From assembly GCA_963932465.1 (NCBI GenBank), contig OZ010793.1:367688459-367752458 (forward strand): DNA of 64,000 nt, read 5' to 3'. Of this stretch, positions 1 through 9,415 are shown piece after piece; position 1 is the first letter of the stretch; every line of letters begins with the position of its first letter. The DNA is from Maratus speciosus. Its lineage: Eukaryota > Arthropoda > Arachnida > Araneae > Salticidae. Below the pieces are notes generated by a model, which worked only from the letters and a program-made list of their open reading frames with translations, searched no databases and was not told the DNA's origin. Made by a program: the position numbers and the translations under genes.

Positions 1-279
1 AAAACTAATGCAGGGTTACCACAGTAGCGCCAAATGTTAGCCAATTTGGTGATAGCTGGCTAATTAGGCGTAATTCCCATTTAAAACCATTAATCTTTCA
101 TAAAGGAGGTCACTGAAATTTATTTTAAACTCCGCTCTTTTAAGATATTTTTCAAAATCTATGAGTGAGAATTTAAAGTACATCTTTACATCTTCCTCCC
201 GATGCTACTAATAAAATAACCGCCAATAGACGACGCTGTACTGTGTGAGCTCCTAACTGCGCGATTTTAATGTGCTTTA
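1..279. other. unassigned left edge
   Basis: No gene is seen. Bases 13-50 loosely resemble the inner part of the small MITE family found at 1082, 3697 and 54143 (GGGTTACCA followed by GCGCCAAA). This may be the truncated end of another copy, but the match is too short to be sure. Confidence 0.3.
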
Positions 280-987
280 GGTACTTTTCCAGTATAGGTG
301 CCTTGGCGAAAAAGGAAAATTTGGCAACATATTTTCCGGGAACCTATCCACTGTTTCATCTTATATACACACGCTTTTTTTTTTTCGATATTTATACGAT
401 TTATTTAATATAAAAAAGCCGTTTCTCTAATTTTATACAGAAACAGATGTAATTTGTACCGAAAAACATCAATAATATACATATAAAATAAACATATAAA
501 ACAAACAAAAACACTCATCAAATTTGTTTTCATAGCTGTTTTATATGATTTGACAACAAATCTCGATATTTTTCCGTTATACGGACACCATGCCAAAATG
601 TATGGTAATGCGCCAATTATTTCAAAATGCTAAAAGATATTTGTAATTTTATGCCAGCAGTTTAATATGAGTTTTATTTTTTTGCTTTATTTTATAACAG
701 TTTGTTCACTTATTTTAAGTATATATTTGTGATTTAATGAAATAGTTCGTAAAAGTCTGGAATTTTCAAATGTTATATTTTTTAAATGCTCACTTTAGTA
801 TTGACAATGTTTTTTATTTTATTTTTCAAATGCTTCAATTCAAGTGATTTTCATTTTGCGTCAACTATTACGCTTGGCGACAATGGTATCCATATAACGG
901 AAAAGTACCCAAATCTCACTTTCTGATGCCCAAATTACACTAAGCTTTTTTAAAAAAACGCCAAAGCCCCTACAGTGGAAAAGTACC
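280..987. mobile_element. non-autonomous element with ~29-bp terminal inverted repeats
   Basis: The left end starts GGTACTTTTCCA at 280 and reads into TTGGCG near 308. The right end, ending GGAAAAGTACC at 987, is its reverse complement over about 29 bp with four mismatches. I found no clean target-site duplication. A second inverted pair lies inside (about 566-598 against 869-906, around TTTTCCGTTATA), so one copy may sit inside another. There is no coding capacity. Parts recur at 1880-2550, which supports a repeat family. The superfamily is unknown. Confidence 0.55.
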
Positions 988-1081
988 AAACTGTCTATTA
1001 TTTTGCGCTATCTGTGTTATAGTTTGTACTATATGCAAGGAGTGTGGAGTGAAGAGTTTAAAAATTAAATATTAAAGTTTC

Positions 1082-1250
1082 GGCACAGATGTCATATATT
1101 GGCGCGATTTTTTTCTGACGCAAATGTCATATACACAACGGGTACTGAACTGGCGGCAAAGTGTCGTTATTTTGCTTGATATGGTAACCCGGATGTTGTT
1201 GTTTATGCTGTTGATGTTTTCGCCAAATTGGCGTATATGACAACTGTGCC
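1082..1250. mobile_element. MITE copy A, 8-bp target duplication
   Basis: The 169-bp element has ends GGCACAGATGTCATAT and ATATGACAACTGTGCC, nearly perfect inverted repeats. It is flanked by an exact 8-bp direct repeat, AAAGTTTC, at 1074-1081 and 1251-1258. It belongs to the same family as the copies at 3697-3892 and 54143-54340. An 8-bp duplication with GG-starting ends fits Merlin or a hAT-like superfamily. That assignment is inference. Confidence 0.8.
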
Positions 1251-1334
1251 AAAGTTTCTATAAAGCAGTATAAGACTAAAAAATTAAGAATAAAATAAAT
1301 TCAAAATAAGACTTAAGAAGAAAGAAAAATCACG

Positions 1335-1860
1335 CGCTAAGCATAGAATATGAAACACTTTCCAACACATCCTGAATGCTTCAACAAAACTTCGTTATTT
1401 GGGGAAATAAGATAACTAAGTAAACATGTTAGAAGACGCATAAAAATTTTTAAAAATTGATTTCAGCAGTTACCGCCCATAGCCAATAGTATCGTTATTA
1501 CATGCCACTATTTAGCCAAATTTTAATTTAAACTACTCTTAAAACTACTGAAATCACATTTCCAGATATTATCATCCATAGGCGGTTATGTATCCAGTTC
1601 TTTGCGTGACCCTGTATATCATTTTATCTATATTCTACAAACATTTCTTAGTAAACTAAATGCAGTTCAGCGTAAAAATGCATAACTCCTTTAAAAACCA
1701 CCTTTAAGCAATTTACTCTTATACTCAGTAACCCTTACGAATTCTTTTGTGTAGCCCTGCATATGAACTGTAGCATTTATACACACAGTATAGTATGCAT
1801 AAATGTAGTGAAAAATAAAAGCGCATATCATAATTAAAAATACATTTCTAGCAATCATTG
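1335..1860. repeat. divergent interspersed tandem-type repeat, copy 1
   Basis: Units of roughly 130-160 bp share the motifs TTTCAGCA(A/G)TT and GAATTCTT.TGTG followed by GCCCTG.ATAT. The same arrangement recurs in direct orientation at about 61020-61520 and again at about 62385-62450. No open frame is seen. The array looks like a non-coding dispersed repeat. Confidence 0.5.
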
Positions 1861-1879
1861 CTTATGTACAATACTTCGG

Positions 1880-2550
1880 AGAAAAGTTGCTTGGCGAGAA
1901 AGAAGTTTGCCAACGTATTTTCTGACAACCTATTTACTGCTTCATACTCACAAGCAATTTTTTCCATATGTATGCAATTTATTTAATATAAAAAAAGCTA
2001 TTTACCCATTTTTTATAATAAACAGAAGTAATTCTTGCACAGATGTCATATACGCATCGGGGTTGGCGTGATTTTTCTCTGACACCAATTTGGCAGAAAT
2101 CTCGCTTTCGAATACCAGTTACTTATATATTTTTAAATTATTTGCTATCATTTTGAAAAGGAAATAACTATAAATAAATAAAAGTTTGAATAATAACTAT
2201 AGAAAAAAACAGTTTACATAATTAAAAATAGAAAATAAAAGTAAATAATTTATTAATAAATAAAAAACAATAGCCGGGTTACCATAGCAGGCAAAATAAC
2301 ACCATTTTGGCGCCAGTTAGGTATCCCGGTTCATATCTGAAATCTGTGCCATAATTTGTATATAAAAAAATATTATATATATTTAGAAACGATTTTTTAT
2401 GTATATAAGTGCATATATAAACAAAAATAAAAGTTCATTAGATTTGTTTTCATAGTTGTTTATATATTTTGGCAACATATCTCACTTTCTGATGCCCGAA
2501 TTGCGCCAAGCTTTTTTTAAAAATGCGCTATAATGGAAAAGTACCTAAAT
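1880..2550. repeat. second, degenerate copy of the 280-987 repeat
   Basis: Segments at 1880-2035, 2410-2490 and 2483-2548 match 290-460, 485-565 and 918-987 in the same order and orientation. Examples are the AACATATTTTC/AACGTATTTTC region and ACTTTCTGATGCCC. The block is interrupted by the MITE copy listed at 2036-2350. Confidence 0.5.
2036..2350. mobile_element. MITE copy D, interrupted
   Basis: The left part (2036-2100) carries GCACAGATGTCATATACG. The right part (2275-2350) carries the family core GGGTTACCATAG and ends AATCTGTGCC. About 170 bp of AT-rich DNA separates the two halves. The flanking 8-mers GTAATTCT and ATAATTTG match only partly, so this copy looks older than A and B. Confidence 0.5.
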
Positions 2551-3696
2551 AAATAACTAACAGAAATAACCAATTATACAAACTAAAACTTTTTATTTCG
2601 AGATCAAAGCATTATTTTTAATTTCAATTAAAAATGCCTATATCCTTGGATAACTTTAGTTGAAATTAGGTTCACAGCTTAATATCTCATTCCATAAACC
2701 TAAGCAAACACAAGTGATTCATTCATCGTGAAACTTAAAAAAAATTTAAATCATTGAGGTAATCATTCACAAAGTAAGTTCTCCAACAATCAATGGACAG
2801 TATTCTAATGACATCATAGTAGGTAAAATGGTGGCGGTATCGTTTGAAATCACAAAGATTTAATTTTGCAACGTCTCTTAGTTACATTATTTTATTGTCA
2901 TATTTATGAGCTCAGAACAAAAGCATATTTTTTCATTACTTAGTTATTAAAGACGGAAAAAAATTATCAATGCATGATTTGAAAATTTTAAATAATTTTC
3001 TTTCTTAATAGTAAAAAATAACATCGGGAAGTAACAGCGGGTTTAAGTTAAATAAGTTTAACTCTTTAATTCTGTTGTAATATTCAAAATAACTGTACTT
3101 ATTAGATTTCAGTAAACAACATCAGGGCCCGATTAAACTTTGAAGTTAGAGGAATTACAATGTTATTTCAGGACCTTTCTTTTCGAAAAGCTTTTCTAAA
3201 TTCTACATGTACATGGAAACTCTTCAGTGTTAGAAATATTATTCTTAGGACTGACATAACATGAGAACGGCCTGCAATTTTACACAAGTTTTTGAAAACT
3301 ACTTTATATCAGAAATTTTACTAAAAACTGGTTACTTTTTTGTTATAGCGGCCCACACTATTAGGATTATGACAAGTTGCAGCCAATTTCGCCAACGTCG
3401 TAACCAAGATCGTGAAGCACACACATATAATACCATATAATACCATTTCATGAAATCGTATACGATAATTTAATAGTTTTTAACCTTACTTCAAGTGTGT
3501 TATTTATTTATTTTTAAGGCTCAACAATCTAAATTGTCCAATATATGAATTTAAAAAAATGTAAACAAAGATTGAATAGACATGACCGCAAAAAGCCTCA
3601 AATCTGCATAACACTTGAAACCAAACTGTGCAGATTAGTGGTCTTCTACTCTACACAGTTTTTCATAAATGTGTTTCGTTCTTAAAATGTGTTATT
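2551..3696. other. AT-rich stretch without recognised features
   Basis: No reading frame of note, no clear inverted repeat and no RNA gene is seen in this stretch. Confidence 0.4.
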
Positions 3697-3892
3697 GGCA
3701 CAGATGTCATATCGGCGCGATTTTTTTCTGACGCCAATGTCATATACGCAATGTATACTTAACCGGCGCCAAAGTGTCGCTATTTTGCTTGATATGGTAA
3801 CCCGGATGTTGTTGTTTACGCTGTTGATGTTTTCGCCAAATTGGCGTCGAAAAAAAATCGTGCCAATATGGGGAGAATATGACATCTGTACC
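3697..3892. mobile_element. MITE copy B, 8-bp target duplication
   Basis: The 196-bp element starts GGCACAGATGTCATAT and ends GACATCTGTACC. It is flanked by an exact 8-bp repeat, GTGTTATT, at 3689-3696 and 3893-3900. Its interior matches copy A, including GATATGGTAACCCGGATG. A second inner inverted pair (GGCGCGATTTTTTTC against AAAAAATCGTGCC) makes most of the element foldable. The small open frames on both strands here are by-products of the palindrome. Confidence 0.85.
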
Positions 3893-4329
3893 GTGTTATT
3901 TTCATCTATCACTGCGGAACAAGCGAGAAAACTCATATTCTTGCACATGAGTTGTATATATCTTTATATCTAAATTTCTGTCATTTTTGACGGGCTACCT
4001 TTCTAGTTTTTTTATAATTTTAGTTTCAGTAAATTCGGAATTAGATGGGGGGGGGGGGGGGAATATATTTTTGCGCTACATTTTCAACAATATCTTTGAA
4101 AATATAATACCTAAAATTAAAAGGAATGTATTTTTGAGTTCAGCGTTACAAAAGCTTTCACAAGATACCCCACATGATATAGAAAAAATTTTTTTTTCAA
4201 GTAGCATAATTAGCCCCTCTACTTTTTTACTAAATATATTTATGAATGTTTATTAATCTGAAAATATGTGGGTCAATGATCTTTATTACTTCCCCGAATT
4301 TGAACTTTCCACGTTCCATAGTTTACGAG
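3893..4329. other. non-coding stretch with a poly(G) run
   Basis: A run of about 15 G lies at 4047-4061, unusual in this AT-rich sequence. The 89-codon frame around it has low-complexity content and I do not regard it as a gene. Confidence 0.4.
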
Positions 4330-4425
4330 TAAAATGGCTGTGACAGACAGACAGGCAGACGGACAGACACAGGAGTGATCTTATAATGGTTCCGTTTTTA
4401 CTTTTTAAGTACGGAACCCTAAAAA
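4330..4425 (+). repeat. repeat terminus with GACAGACAG motif and hairpin
   Basis: An imperfect GACAGACAG repeat at 4340-4375 is followed by a perfect 8-bp stem, GGTTCCGT (4388-4395) with ACGGAACC (4411-4418), then CTAAAAA. The arrangement of hairpin followed by CTAA resembles a Helitron-like 3' end. Similar sequences are common in arthropod genomes. I could not find the matching 5' end, so the element type is open. Confidence 0.4.
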
Positions 4426-4435
4426 TTGTAATTTA

Positions 4436-4780
4436 AAAAATTGTTTTTTAAACAATTTAAGCTCAAAGCTAATTTATGTGTAAAATTGTCAGGCACGCCC
4501 TGACTGCATATAATTTCTAGTTAGAATCTTATAAAAAAGATCTTTCTAAGACAGACCTGGCAAATTCCGTGCATATATGCGCTAATGACCTTAAATGAGT
4601 TAATACATGTTTTTAAATGCAAAAGCGAAGTTCTATTTATTTATAAAACGTGCAACAATTTTATAAATAATTAAATGAAAAGTTAATTTAAATTAATAAA
4701 ACTTAATAATGTTACTTTGATGGCATTAAATAGACCTACTTTCCACTCATTTTTTCATTCAAGTCTAAATTATTCTACTA
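4436..4780. other. AT-rich stretch without recognised features
   Basis: Nothing recognisable is seen between the hairpin end and the fold-back element. Confidence 0.4.
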
Positions 4781-6214
4781 TACGCTATATGGCCAAAGGT
4801 GACCGGTCACTTACGATTTTAGACGTTTTGTAAAATATCTAGAAAAATATATGAGGAATTAACCTGAAACCGCAGGTGTGTAAACAGTGTAGGATAGGTC
4901 ATATATTTCCTCGAAGATTTTTTCCCGAAACCCCATAGGGAACCGCGAACAAATTGAAAAAGAACGAATATCTTTTGGAAAACCCTGTAAAAACTAATAT
5001 AGCAAAAGCGTTCAAACTCGAGATTATTAATAAGTGGCTTATTGTAATATACTGTGTTCATTTTTATGAAGATATCAGGTATACTCGTTGAGAAATTAAG
5101 GTTTTTCTAAAAACAGTCCTAAATTTCGCCAAGTTTTTTTCTTATAATTTGCAGAGTTCTTTATAAAAAAAAAAAATTCTTTTTAGAAAATATGGAAAAC
5201 AATATTGTACACAATATTCTGCAATCAAAATTAAAAAATAATAATATTGGATGAAAAATGAGTAGGTTTACTAAAAAATGTTTCACTGCGCATGCGCGAA
5301 TGCAATCAAAATATAATGTAAATAATGTATTAGCTAAGTATATAGAGCGACTTTTGTGAAAGTTTCAAAATTATAGCTTGAAAATTCTGAAAATTATCGT
5401 CGATAGAATAAACTCGAAATCCGTTGTTCCCAAAAGGAAGCAAAAAGATGAGGGATTGTATCCAAATATAGTAGTACGTGCAATATTGTGTACGCTATCT
5501 AGGCACTAATCAACGGATATTTGATACAATTCCTCGTCTTTTTGCTTCTTTTTGGGAACAACGAATTTCGAGCTTATTCTATCAACGATAATTTTCCGAA
5601 TTTTCAAGCTATGATTTTGAGACTTTCACAAAAGTTGCTCTATATACTTAGCTAATACATTATGCATATTATATTTTGATTGCATTCGCGCATGAAATAT
5701 ATTTTAGTAAACCTGCTCAATTTTCATCCAATTTTGTTTTTTTTTTTTTTTTTATTCTGATTGCAGGATATTATGTACAATGTTGTTTGTCATATTTTCT
5801 GAAAAGAACTTTTTTTTTTATATTAAAGAACTCTGCAAATTATAAGCAAAAAACTTGGCGAAATTTGGGACTGTTTTTATAAGAACCTTAATTTCTCTAC
5901 GAGTATACATGCTATACTCATAAAAATGAACACAGTATATTAAAATAAGCCACTTATTAATAATCTCGAGTTTGACCTCTTTTGCTACATTAGTTTTTAC
6001 AGGGTTATCCAAAAGATAATCGTTCTTTTTCAATTTGTTGACGGTCCCCGATGGGGTTTCGGGAAAAAAAGTCTTCGCAGAAATATATGACTTATACTAT
6101 ACTGTTTACACACCTGCAGTTTCAGGTTAATTCCTCGTGCATTTTTCTAGATATTTAACAAAACGTCTAAAATCGCAAGTGACCGGTCGCGGTCACCTTT
6201 GACCATATAGTGTA
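4781..6214. mobile_element. fold-back element with ~700-bp inverted arms
   Basis: The left arm (4781 to about 5480) and right arm (about 5520-6214) are inverted copies along nearly their whole length, with only about 40 bp between them. The ends read TACGCTATATGG and CCATATAGTGTA and are flanked by TA on both sides, as for Tc1/mariner-type insertion. The right end has a small internal duplication around GACCGGTCGC. The arms differ by scattered substitutions and small indels. The open frames seen on both strands are arm-derived and interrupted; no transposase is recognisable. Confidence 0.8.
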
Positions 6215-6888
6215 TATCATAGCATTCGTCTGAAAATACATTTTTTATCCTTTTATTGTGATTTAAAAATAAAAAAGCAGGAACTTTAGTCTTAGAACTT
6301 GCAAAATGGAGCAGGAGGAATTCATTTATTGCAAACATCATATATACTATTTTTGACATCAACATCTCTTTTTCTAAGTGTATACAAAATCCACAACGAT
6401 TAATGAGGTACCATACGAAAGATTTTTGAACAGGCTTTCTGTATAATACACCCATATTTCGTTGTATGTTGTTGGATGAAAAAAAAAATACAGCTAATTA
6501 AAAATTAATGAAAAAAGTATCAGAAAGTAATCTGAAAGAGTACAGTGCGAAAGCCTCGCACGAAAAAACGCACGAAAACCATGAAAAAGAGGGTGCAAAA
6601 CAACAATAAAAACCAATGAAAATTTATAACTAAAAAACAATAAACAAACCACTCCTTGCTCTTCGGAAAGTGGGAGGAGTGAAAAAAACAGGTACCAAAA
6701 ATAGAAATTGTATCCTCACAGATTTCGCAAGATATGGCCAACCCACATACTCCAAAAGTATAAAAATCAGCAAATAGACTTAACATTCAAAACTTCAACG
6801 AAACAAAACTACTTTTAAAATATTAATGAAACAAAACTGCTTTAAAAACATAAACAACCAACCAAATACATCAAATTATATATATATA
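6215..6888. other. non-coding flank of the gypsy insertion
   Basis: AT-rich DNA ends in a short TA run (6879-6888) into which the LTR element inserted. Short frames on the minus strand show no family features. Confidence 0.4.
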
Positions 6889-7268
6889 TGTGGAGATTTC
6901 GCAAGCAACACCTGCATTAGACTGAGTGTCCCCGTATTTTCCGCTTCGAGATTAAAAAGGAAACGAGCCTTAACGAAGCTGTGTGAAGTAAAAATGCAGA
7001 AGAAGTAAAGAGAACGAAATCAGTTCGACGACGGAAGGTTTTTTTTAATAAAGAACAGAACATATTTCGATGAAATAAGATTGAATATTTACACGACGTA
7101 AGAAAACCTCAGAAATATATTCAACGACGTCCTAAATTATAGACTTTAAGCTAATTAAAGAACGAGAAGAGTGTTTATATCTGTATTTTTTGTTGTGTAT
7201 TCGTCCCAATAAATGTCAGTGCTCGTCCTAAAAGTGAGTTGTGAGTTATGTATGGAGTCTCGCCCCCA
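6889..7268 (+). repeat. 5' LTR of gypsy element
   Basis: The LTR is 380 bp, starts TGTGGAGATTTCGC and ends CGCCCCCA, so it has the usual TG...CA ends. It carries a polyadenylation signal AATAAA at 7208-7213. It differs from the 3' LTR at three positions in the block 6980-7020. No clear TATA box is seen. Confidence 0.92.
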
Positions 7269-7273
7269 TAAAT

Positions 7274-7291
7274 TGGCGTCAGAAGTGACAG
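7274..7291 (+). promoter_or_regulatory. primer-binding site
   Basis: TGGCGTCAGAAGTGAC begins five bases after the LTR end. TGG is the complement of a tRNA CCA tail, and the following bases resemble the complement of a tRNA-Leu 3' arm. The tRNA identity is inferred from memory of the family and is not certain. Confidence 0.6.
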
Positions 7292-7383
7292 TTAACCCAC
7301 CAATATGATTAATTAGAGTTATTCATCCTACATATTCAAGCCGGATATTATTCTAGCGGTGAGTTCATTGCTATTATTTTATT

Positions 7384-8359
7384 ATGAAGTTAGTTGAAAT
7401 ACCAGAACTGGAAGTTGCGTTTAAAAACGAACGAACGCATAAAATTAAATTGCTGCATAAATTCCTATTTGATGCTGACGGTGATCGCTCTAATAGAAAG
7501 AGAATACGTGATTTTACTGGTTTCGGTTTTCAAAAATAAAATAACTAAAGTTCAAACTGATTTTTCATTAAATGATCTGATTACAGTGTGCAATCTACTT
7601 TGTATTGATAATGAGGGATCTTTAAACGATCTCGCAACCCGATTAGTGACATACCTTTCAGACTTGACCTTACTACAAAATAATATTATACAAAATAAAA
7701 GTGACACCGACTCGGAACCCGAACTGCCTTCAAATAATATGACTTCAAGTAATAACACTCAATTATCAAATTTTGACAAACAACAGCAATTTCCAGTTCA
7801 AAGTTTTATGCAATCGTCTATTAATTTTACTGATATTGAAAGTGTAATACCTCCTTTCGATGGTAGTTCTTTTAGTGATATACAGGTATGGTTTAATAAT
7901 TTTGAGGATGTTACTAATATGTTTAATTTATCTGACTTTCATAAATTCATATTTTGTAAAAGATCATTACGAGGAAAAGCCCAGTTATTAGCACAAACAG
8001 AATTTCATATCAATTCATATGATAAACTTAAACAACTCTTAATATCAGAATTTAGCACCACTTATAATTCTGCCGAGTTACATGATATATTAAATAAACG
8101 AAAATTGCAAGAAAATGAATCAATAGAAGAATATTTTCTTATCATGAAACAAATATGCTCGCGTGGTAAAATCGAGGATTCCGCATTAATGCAATACATC
8201 ATAAACGGCATACCCGACCCCGTTTTCAGAAAATCAATGTTATATGGATGCCAATCCATTGTAGAATTCAAGCAAAAGCTCAAAATTTATGACAAAATTC
8301 GACATGACTTTGAGAACACTAAATTTCGTAAAGTCAAACCTGAAATGCCAATGAAATAG
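7384..8359 (+). pseudogene. gag, N-terminal part, frameshifted
   Basis: The likely start is the ATG at 7384, about 115 bp after the LTR. Its frame stops after about 50 codons at an A-run near 7535, where the main frame (open from upstream to 8359) takes over one base out of register. This is consistent with a single-base insertion. Around 7560-7660 the main frame reads as a SAP-like helix-turn-helix (LNDLITVCNLLCIDN, then SLNDLATRLVTYL), known in some gypsy Gag proteins. The later part, about 7850-8350, has the character of a Gag capsid region, with hydrophobic helices around GSSFSDIQVWFNNF. The frame ends at a TAG at 8357-8359, before the zinc knuckles. The product would package the RNA in cytoplasmic particles. 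This copy cannot make a normal Gag. Confidence 0.85.
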
Positions 8360-9415
8360 AAATCCTTTCGACCAAAATCTGATCTTTTTTGCTTTAATTG
8401 TGCTTTGTCGAATCATAAAAGTAGCCAATGCAGACATAAAGATAAAGGCCCTCGTTGTTTTAATTGTTCGAATTTTGGCCATAAATCGGCTCAATGTGAT
8501 CAACCAAGGAGGCCTAGAGTTAAGTCAGAACCCTCCAATGTTTCCACTGTCACGTCGAACACTTTCATGACCAAACAAGTCATTATTTCATCTGTAAATG
8601 TTACATCATTGGTAGACACAGGTAGTGAAAGAAGTTTACTAAAGGAAAGTATTTATCGCAAACTCCCTACAATTTCGAACCTTGAACATTCAACTATCAC
8701 ATTAACTGGATTAGGAAATACTATAATCATACTCCTAGGTTTTTTCTCTACGAACATTATGATAGATGATTTTAATTATACAACTAATGTTTATGTAGTC
8801 CCAGATTATTCCATATCTTTTGATCTTATTATTGGTACAGATATCATTCAACAAAGTATTTTAACAATTTCTGGAAATAATATTTCGATGCAAAAAATCG
8901 AGAAAAATGACGACACGTCCAATAATTTTTTGATTAATATTGCTCATGTATTAGACGATCTTAATCTTGATTTATCTCATATTACCGATGAAACAATACG
9001 TTCAAAAATTTCAGAACTTATTCAAAATTATTCTCCTAAAAAAATAAAGACAACTGATGTTAAATTATCAATTCATCTGGAAAACGAAGAACCTGTTACT
9101 TGTCCTCCCAGGCGCTTGGCGCAAATAGAGAAAAACTTCGTCGAAAAACAAATTTCTGAGTGGCTCGAAAAAGGAATTATTCGTAAAAGCACTAGTAATT
9201 TTTCATCACCTATTGTCCTAGTAAAAAAGAAAGATGGTTCATATAGACTGTGTGTTGACTATAGGAAGTTAAATTCTAAAACACATAAACAACGTTTCCC
9301 CCTCCCAGTAATTGATGACATTATTGATCAGTTGCATTCTGCAAAAGTATTTACTACTCTTGACCTTAAAAATGCTTTTTTTCATGTCGAAGTAGAAGAA
9401 AATAGTAGAAAATAG
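8360..9415 (+). pseudogene. gag zinc knuckles, protease and start of RT
   Basis: This segment continues in the same frame as gag after the TAG at 8357-8359. Two CX2CX4HX4C knuckles follow at once (CFNCALSNHKSSQC and CFNCSNFGHKSAQC), typical of nucleocapsid RNA binding. The aspartic protease active site DTG lies near 8615, with LIIGTDI near 8830. RT begins with a typical run-up (VKKKDGSYRLCVDYRKLN) and the first catalytic block TTLDLKNAFFHV near 9355-9390. A second in-frame TAG at 9413-9415 cuts RT a few codons later. Because the knuckles lie after the first TAG, that stop is more likely a mutation than the normal gag end. Confidence 0.88.

Noticed and set aside
3682..4256. Open frames of 88-94 codons on both strands
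   Set aside because: They arise from the palindromic MITE copy B and an adjacent poly(G) stretch.
4819..6033. Minus-strand frames of 71-80 codons in both arms of the fold-back element
   Set aside because: They come from the two arms of the inverted repeat, are interrupted in the partner arm and show no recognised family.
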